Assembly (NCBI GenBank): GCA_027314465.1
Contig: DAHVAU010000013.1
Location: forward strand, 1-8,313
Source: Microcaldota archaeon
GTDB taxonomy: Archaea; Micrarchaeota; Micrarchaeia; Micrarchaeales; CABMGC01
Direction of reading: 5' to 3'
DNA: 8,313 bases
Shown: positions 6,706-8,313 of the stretch, piece by piece
How the letters are laid out: each line of letters starts with the position of its first letter
How positions within the stretch are numbered: position 1 is the first letter of the stretch
The notes under the pieces: generated by a model
Database searches by the model: none
Told to the model about the DNA's origin: nothing
The model's input: the letters and a program-made list of their open reading frames with translations, nothing else
Program-made: the position numbers and the translations under genes

Positions 6706-7410
6706 ATGGCCCCAGAAATAAGTGTGATAATCCCGGCCCTGAACGAGCAGAAATACATAGGCCAAGTGCTATCGGGCCTCAGGCAGCAGTCATTCAGGGA
6801 CTTCGAGACTCTGGTCGTCGATGGCGGCAGCAGGGACCGCACGCAGCAGATGGCAAGTAAGCATGCCAAAGTGATAGTCTCAAGAAGGCCCGGCGCAGGC
6901 GCGGCGAGAAATGCCGGCGCAAGGCGCTCGCGCGGAGATATCCTGCTATTCCTGGATGCGGATACAAGGCCCTCTCCAGGGCTGCTGAAGGCCTACCACG
7001 ACGTGTTCCTTGACGAAGGCGTGATAGCATCGAGCGGGCCCATATATCCTCTTGAGAAGACGCCTGCGCGCATAAGGTTTGGCTACAAGTTCGTCTCCGT
7101 GTATTTCGTCAAGGCGTCGATACTGCTTCACAGGCCCTCGCTGGTAGGATCGAACTTCGCTGTGCGCGCGCACGCCTTCAGCAAGGCCAGGGGCTTCAAC
7201 GAGAAGTACATAACATACGAGGACTGGGACCTCTCAAACAGGCTCAAGAGGTACGGCAGGATAGTATATTCCAACAACGCAGTGGTGCACACCAGCGCCA
7301 GGCGGGTTGAGGCCTGGGGAGTCAGCGGATATACTATATACTATCTGGTCAACATGCTGCTATACCATCTCATCAGAAAGCCGCGCAAGAGCTACAAGCG
7401 AATAAGATAA
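6706..7410 (+). CDS. Family 2 glycosyltransferase (second of a tandem pair)
   Basis: A 234-residue GT-A enzyme, gaplessly colinear with the preceding gene product minus its first two residues. Motifs: VIIPALNEQKYI (7-18), VVDGGSRD (37-44), GAARNAGA (65-72), canonical D84-A-D86 within FLDADTRP, GSNFAVR (148-154), and TYEDWDLSNRL (170-180) with E172-D173. The pattern resembles archaeal and bacterial GT2 proteins acting on lipid carriers or surface polymers. A hydrophobic C-terminal stretch (about 208-222, ending in basic residues) could contact the membrane. Two DNA stretches are identical with the paralogue: 18 nt over GSNFAV (7147-7164 versus 6389-6406) and 14 nt over FRDFE (6793-6806 versus 6035-6048). 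It has its own likely promoter. With an intact DxD, this copy is the safer candidate for full activity. The sugar donor is unknown. Confidence 0.91.
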   Translation: MAPEISVIIPALNEQKYIGQVLSGLRQQSFRDFETLVVDGGSRDRTQQMASKHAKVIVSRRPGAGAARNAGARRSRGDILLFLDADTRPSPGLLKAYHDVFLDEGVIASSGPIYPLEKTPARIRFGYKFVSVYFVKASILLHRPSLVGSNFAVRAHAFSKARGFNEKYITYEDWDLSNRLKRYGRIVYSNNAVVHTSARRVEAWGVSGYTIYYLVNMLLYHLIRKPRKSYKRIR

Positions 7411-7648
7411 ACGATCCTGCGATGCCTCACTGGCGCATGCGGTCCTGGAGGCCCACCTGCGCGTTCAAAAGCACTTTTAACGGTATAAACTGACTGCAAC
7501 AAGCTTTTTAACTGCTTACCAGCCATATAAGTAAGCAAAAAGCGGTATGCGCGATGGGGTCGTATAACTGGGGATTGCAAGCTACATTGGTCAGAGGTCA
7601 TCTTCTGCAAGTTCTACGGCGACAGAACGTTACGTTTCATGAGAGCTA
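7411..7648. other. Intergenic region with TATA-like boxes and RNA-structure potential
   Basis: This 238-nt stretch has no recognisable gene. I see no tRNA cloverleaf and no CRISPR repeat. TATA-like sites occur at 7474-7480 (CTTTTAA), 7483-7489 (GTATAAA), 7505-7511 and 7524-7531 (ATATAAGT region). T-rich CACTTTTAAC could serve as an archaeal terminator for the glycosyltransferase. A small inverted repeat AACGT-T-ACGTT sits at 7626-7636, 12 nt before the GTG start of the next gene. The region most likely holds the promoter and leader of the glycine-rich protein gene. Confidence 0.5.
7503..7543. repeat. Imperfect inverted repeat / hairpin
   Basis: GCTTTTT (7503-7509) pairs with AAAAAGC (7537-7543), except that the last two T and the A-run give five T-A plus two G-C pairs; an inner stem GCTTAC (7514-7519) pairs perfectly with GTAAGC (7531-7536). 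A 4-nt bulge AACT lies on one side and the loop is 11 nt (CAGCCATATAA) with a TATA-like core. It could be a leader structure, a regulator site around a TATA box, or a terminator. Thirteen pairs in 41 nt is unlikely by chance, but function is unproven. Confidence 0.5.
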
Positions 7649-7649
7649 G
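7554..7649 (+). CDS. Possible 31-residue leader ORF upstream of the glycine-rich protein
   Basis: The ATG at 7554 opens 31 codons ending in TAG at 7647-7649. Its last base is the first base of the downstream GTG start (TAGTG), which would allow stop-start coupling. A TATA-like ATATAAG centred near 7527 lies 27 nt before the ATG, as for a leaderless mRNA. The peptide (starting MGSYNWGLQATLVRG) has no motif or signal I recognise. It may be a regulatory leader or chance; codon evidence is too short to decide. Confidence 0.2.
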   Translation: MGSYNWGLQATLVRGHLLQVLRRQNVTFHES

Positions 7650-8313
7650 TGGGATGTTTGGCCAGGACTAGTGCAGTGTTTGTAATATTCGTACTTATGC
7701 TGGCAGCAGTAATGGCTGCCGGAATCCTACTGTCAATGCTAAAAGCCAGCCCCTCCGCCGCCCAAGGCGCATCAACGGCAAATGCTGTTCTGCAAGCAGC
7801 ACCAACTACAGCAACAGCAATACTGGCCAATACCAAGACAGCAATCACCGCAAACTCATCTGCCAATTTCCAGAATCCAGCTCCCGCATCCTCAGCTCCA
7901 GCAGCAAGCGAAGTGACCGTCAGATCCCTCCCGCTATTCCAGCCTCCCGTGACCTCTCCATGCCCTGCCACTGACTCTGTCACAGTGACTAGCAATCAGG
8001 TCATAGCAATAGGAGCCACTGAGAGCATAAGCTACACGATGTATGGCGCGGGCGGCGGAGGCGGAGGTGTAAACTACAGTCTCGGCAATGGCTTTAATGG
8101 CATTTCAGGCTCTTCGGCTACAGGCAGCTTTACCGCAGACTCAGGAATACCCTTAAGATATATGCCGGCGGCGGAGGCGGCGGAGGCGGCGCAGGCGCCG
8201 CCAACGGCGGAGGCGGCGGAGGCGGCGGAAGCGGTTATTTCGGCGGAGGCGGCGGCGCAGGAGGCAGCGGTAACGGTGATGGCGGCGGAGGCGGCGGAGG
8301 CGGCTCTTCAGCA
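7649..8313 (+). CDS. Secreted or anchored glycine-rich surface protein, partial and frameshifted
   Basis: From GTG at 7649 the first frame encodes a short basic N-terminus (R6), one hydrophobic helix (about 9-31), then a long Ala/Ser/Thr/Pro-rich low-charge stretch (about 33-105) like an extracellular stalk, then a beta-type segment leading into YGAGGGGGG (132-140) and GSFTADSGIPLR (159-170). This resembles the glycine-rich domain of microbial surface proteins. After codon 170 (8158) the frame reads Ala/Glu-rich repeats, whereas the -1 frame continues naturally as IYAGGGGGGGGAG with GSGYFGGGGGAGG and further poly-Gly to the window edge. A 1-nt deletion or sequencing indel near 8158 therefore seems likely. 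An upstream in-frame stop is at 7640-7642; GTG 7676 and TTG 7658 are other starts. The helix could be a signal peptide or an anchor. The role is unknown; adhesion or cell-surface coat is a guess. Confidence 0.7.
   Translation, partial: MGCLARTSAVFVIFVLMLAAVMAAGILLSMLKASPSAAQGASTANAVLQAAPTTATAILANTKTAITANSSANFQNPAPASSAPAASEVTVRSLPLFQPPVTSPCPATDSVTVTSNQVIAIGATESISYTMYGAGGGGGGVNYSLGNGFNGISGSSATGSFTADSGIPLRYMPAAEAAEAAQAPPTAEAAEAAEAVISAEAAAQEAAVTVMAAEAAEAALQ
8051..8068 (+). repeat. First GGCGGA-type glycine-codon tract
   Basis: A short run of GGC/GGA/GGT triplets encodes GGGGGG in the first reading frame of the surface protein. It shows that poly-Gly is the coding sense before the frame break, and so helps identify the correct frame of the second tract. 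Confidence 0.7.
8164..8313 (+). repeat. Low-complexity GGCGGA repeat encoding poly-glycine
   Basis: Imperfect tandem GGCGGA and GGC units fill most of the last 150 nt, interrupted by Ala, Asn, Ser, Tyr, Phe and Asp codons in the glycine frame. Blocks at about 8164-8190, 8204-8230, 8240-8260 and 8281-8304 are near copies. Such tracts are prone to slippage and to assembly collapse, so copy number here should be treated with caution. The tract runs out of the window. Confidence 0.85.

Noticed and set aside
7411..7500. tRNA or other structured RNA gene, prompted by GCGTTCAAAAGC resembling a T-loop
   Set aside because: No acceptor stem, D-arm or anticodon arm can be paired around it.
7630..7995. 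Minus-strand open frame of 121 codons opposite the surface-protein gene
   Set aside because: The plus strand shows a coherent signal/anchor helix, stalk and glycine-rich domain; the minus frame is an Ala/Val-rich shadow of that Ala/Ser/Thr codon bias.
8150..8164. Programmed -1 ribosomal frameshift site
   Set aside because: The junction CCC-TTA-AGA-TAT has no X-XXY-YYZ slippery heptamer in the reading frame, so recoding is less likely than an indel, though not excluded.
8162..8313. Ala/Glu-rich coiled-coil tail (MPAAEAAEAAQAPP...) as the real C-terminus
   Set aside because: It appears only because GGCGGA repeats are read one base out of phase; the glycine frame keeps the style of the upstream GAGGGGGG segment and includes typical GYF and GNGD breaks. 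Kept as an alternative in the frameshift finding.

Overview
The window looks archaeal. It carries the C-terminal half of an M1-family aminopeptidase related to the tricorn-interacting factors, an archaeal-length isoleucyl-tRNA synthetase (ileS), a CDP-alcohol phosphatidyltransferase with the 'GDR.vEy' signature I associate with DPANN and other archaeal homologues, and short or absent 5' leaders behind TATA-like boxes. Arg AGG and Ile ATA codons are used heavily. A Micrarchaeota (ARMAN)-type or other small-genome archaeon fits, but lineage is an inference from gene style and not a proven match.

Layout. 1-1323 (+): M1 aminopeptidase, cut by the left edge. 1413-1601 (+): a tiny four-CxxC zinc-finger protein with FYVE-like cysteine spacing. 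1624-4761 (-): ileS, convergent with the zinc-finger gene and separated from it by only 22 nt. 4762-4843: a compact divergent promoter with one near-palindromic TATA element. 4844-6652 (+): a tightly packed operon of CDP-alcohol phosphatidyltransferase, NUDIX hydrolase and family-2 glycosyltransferase, with 8-nt and 4-nt overlaps. 6706-7410 (+): a second glycosyltransferase, a gapless paralogue of the first, apparently with its own leaderless promoter. 7411-7648: the longest stretch without a recognised gene, with several TATA-like boxes, a long imperfect hairpin and a 31-codon ORF. 7649-8313 (+): a secreted or membrane-anchored Ala/Ser/Thr-rich then glycine-rich protein, cut by the right edge and carrying an apparent 1-nt frameshift near 8158.

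How the genes fit together. The peptidase and ileS are housekeeping genes. The operon suggests envelope work: the membrane-embedded phosphatidyltransferase would put a polar headgroup on a CDP-activated lipid, and the two GT2 enzymes would add sugars to lipid, dolichol-type carrier or surface protein. The NUDIX enzyme may clear nucleotide by-products or act on a nucleotide-sugar. The downstream glycine-rich protein is predicted to be extracellular. This pathway link is inferred from gene order only.

The points most worth a second look are the frameshifted glycine-rich surface protein, the FYVE-like zinc finger in an archaeon, the altered HIGH and KMSKS motifs of the IleRS, the GT2 pair with differing DxD motifs, and the unusual insertion inside the phosphatidyltransferase motif. 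I see no clearly novel multi-gene system.
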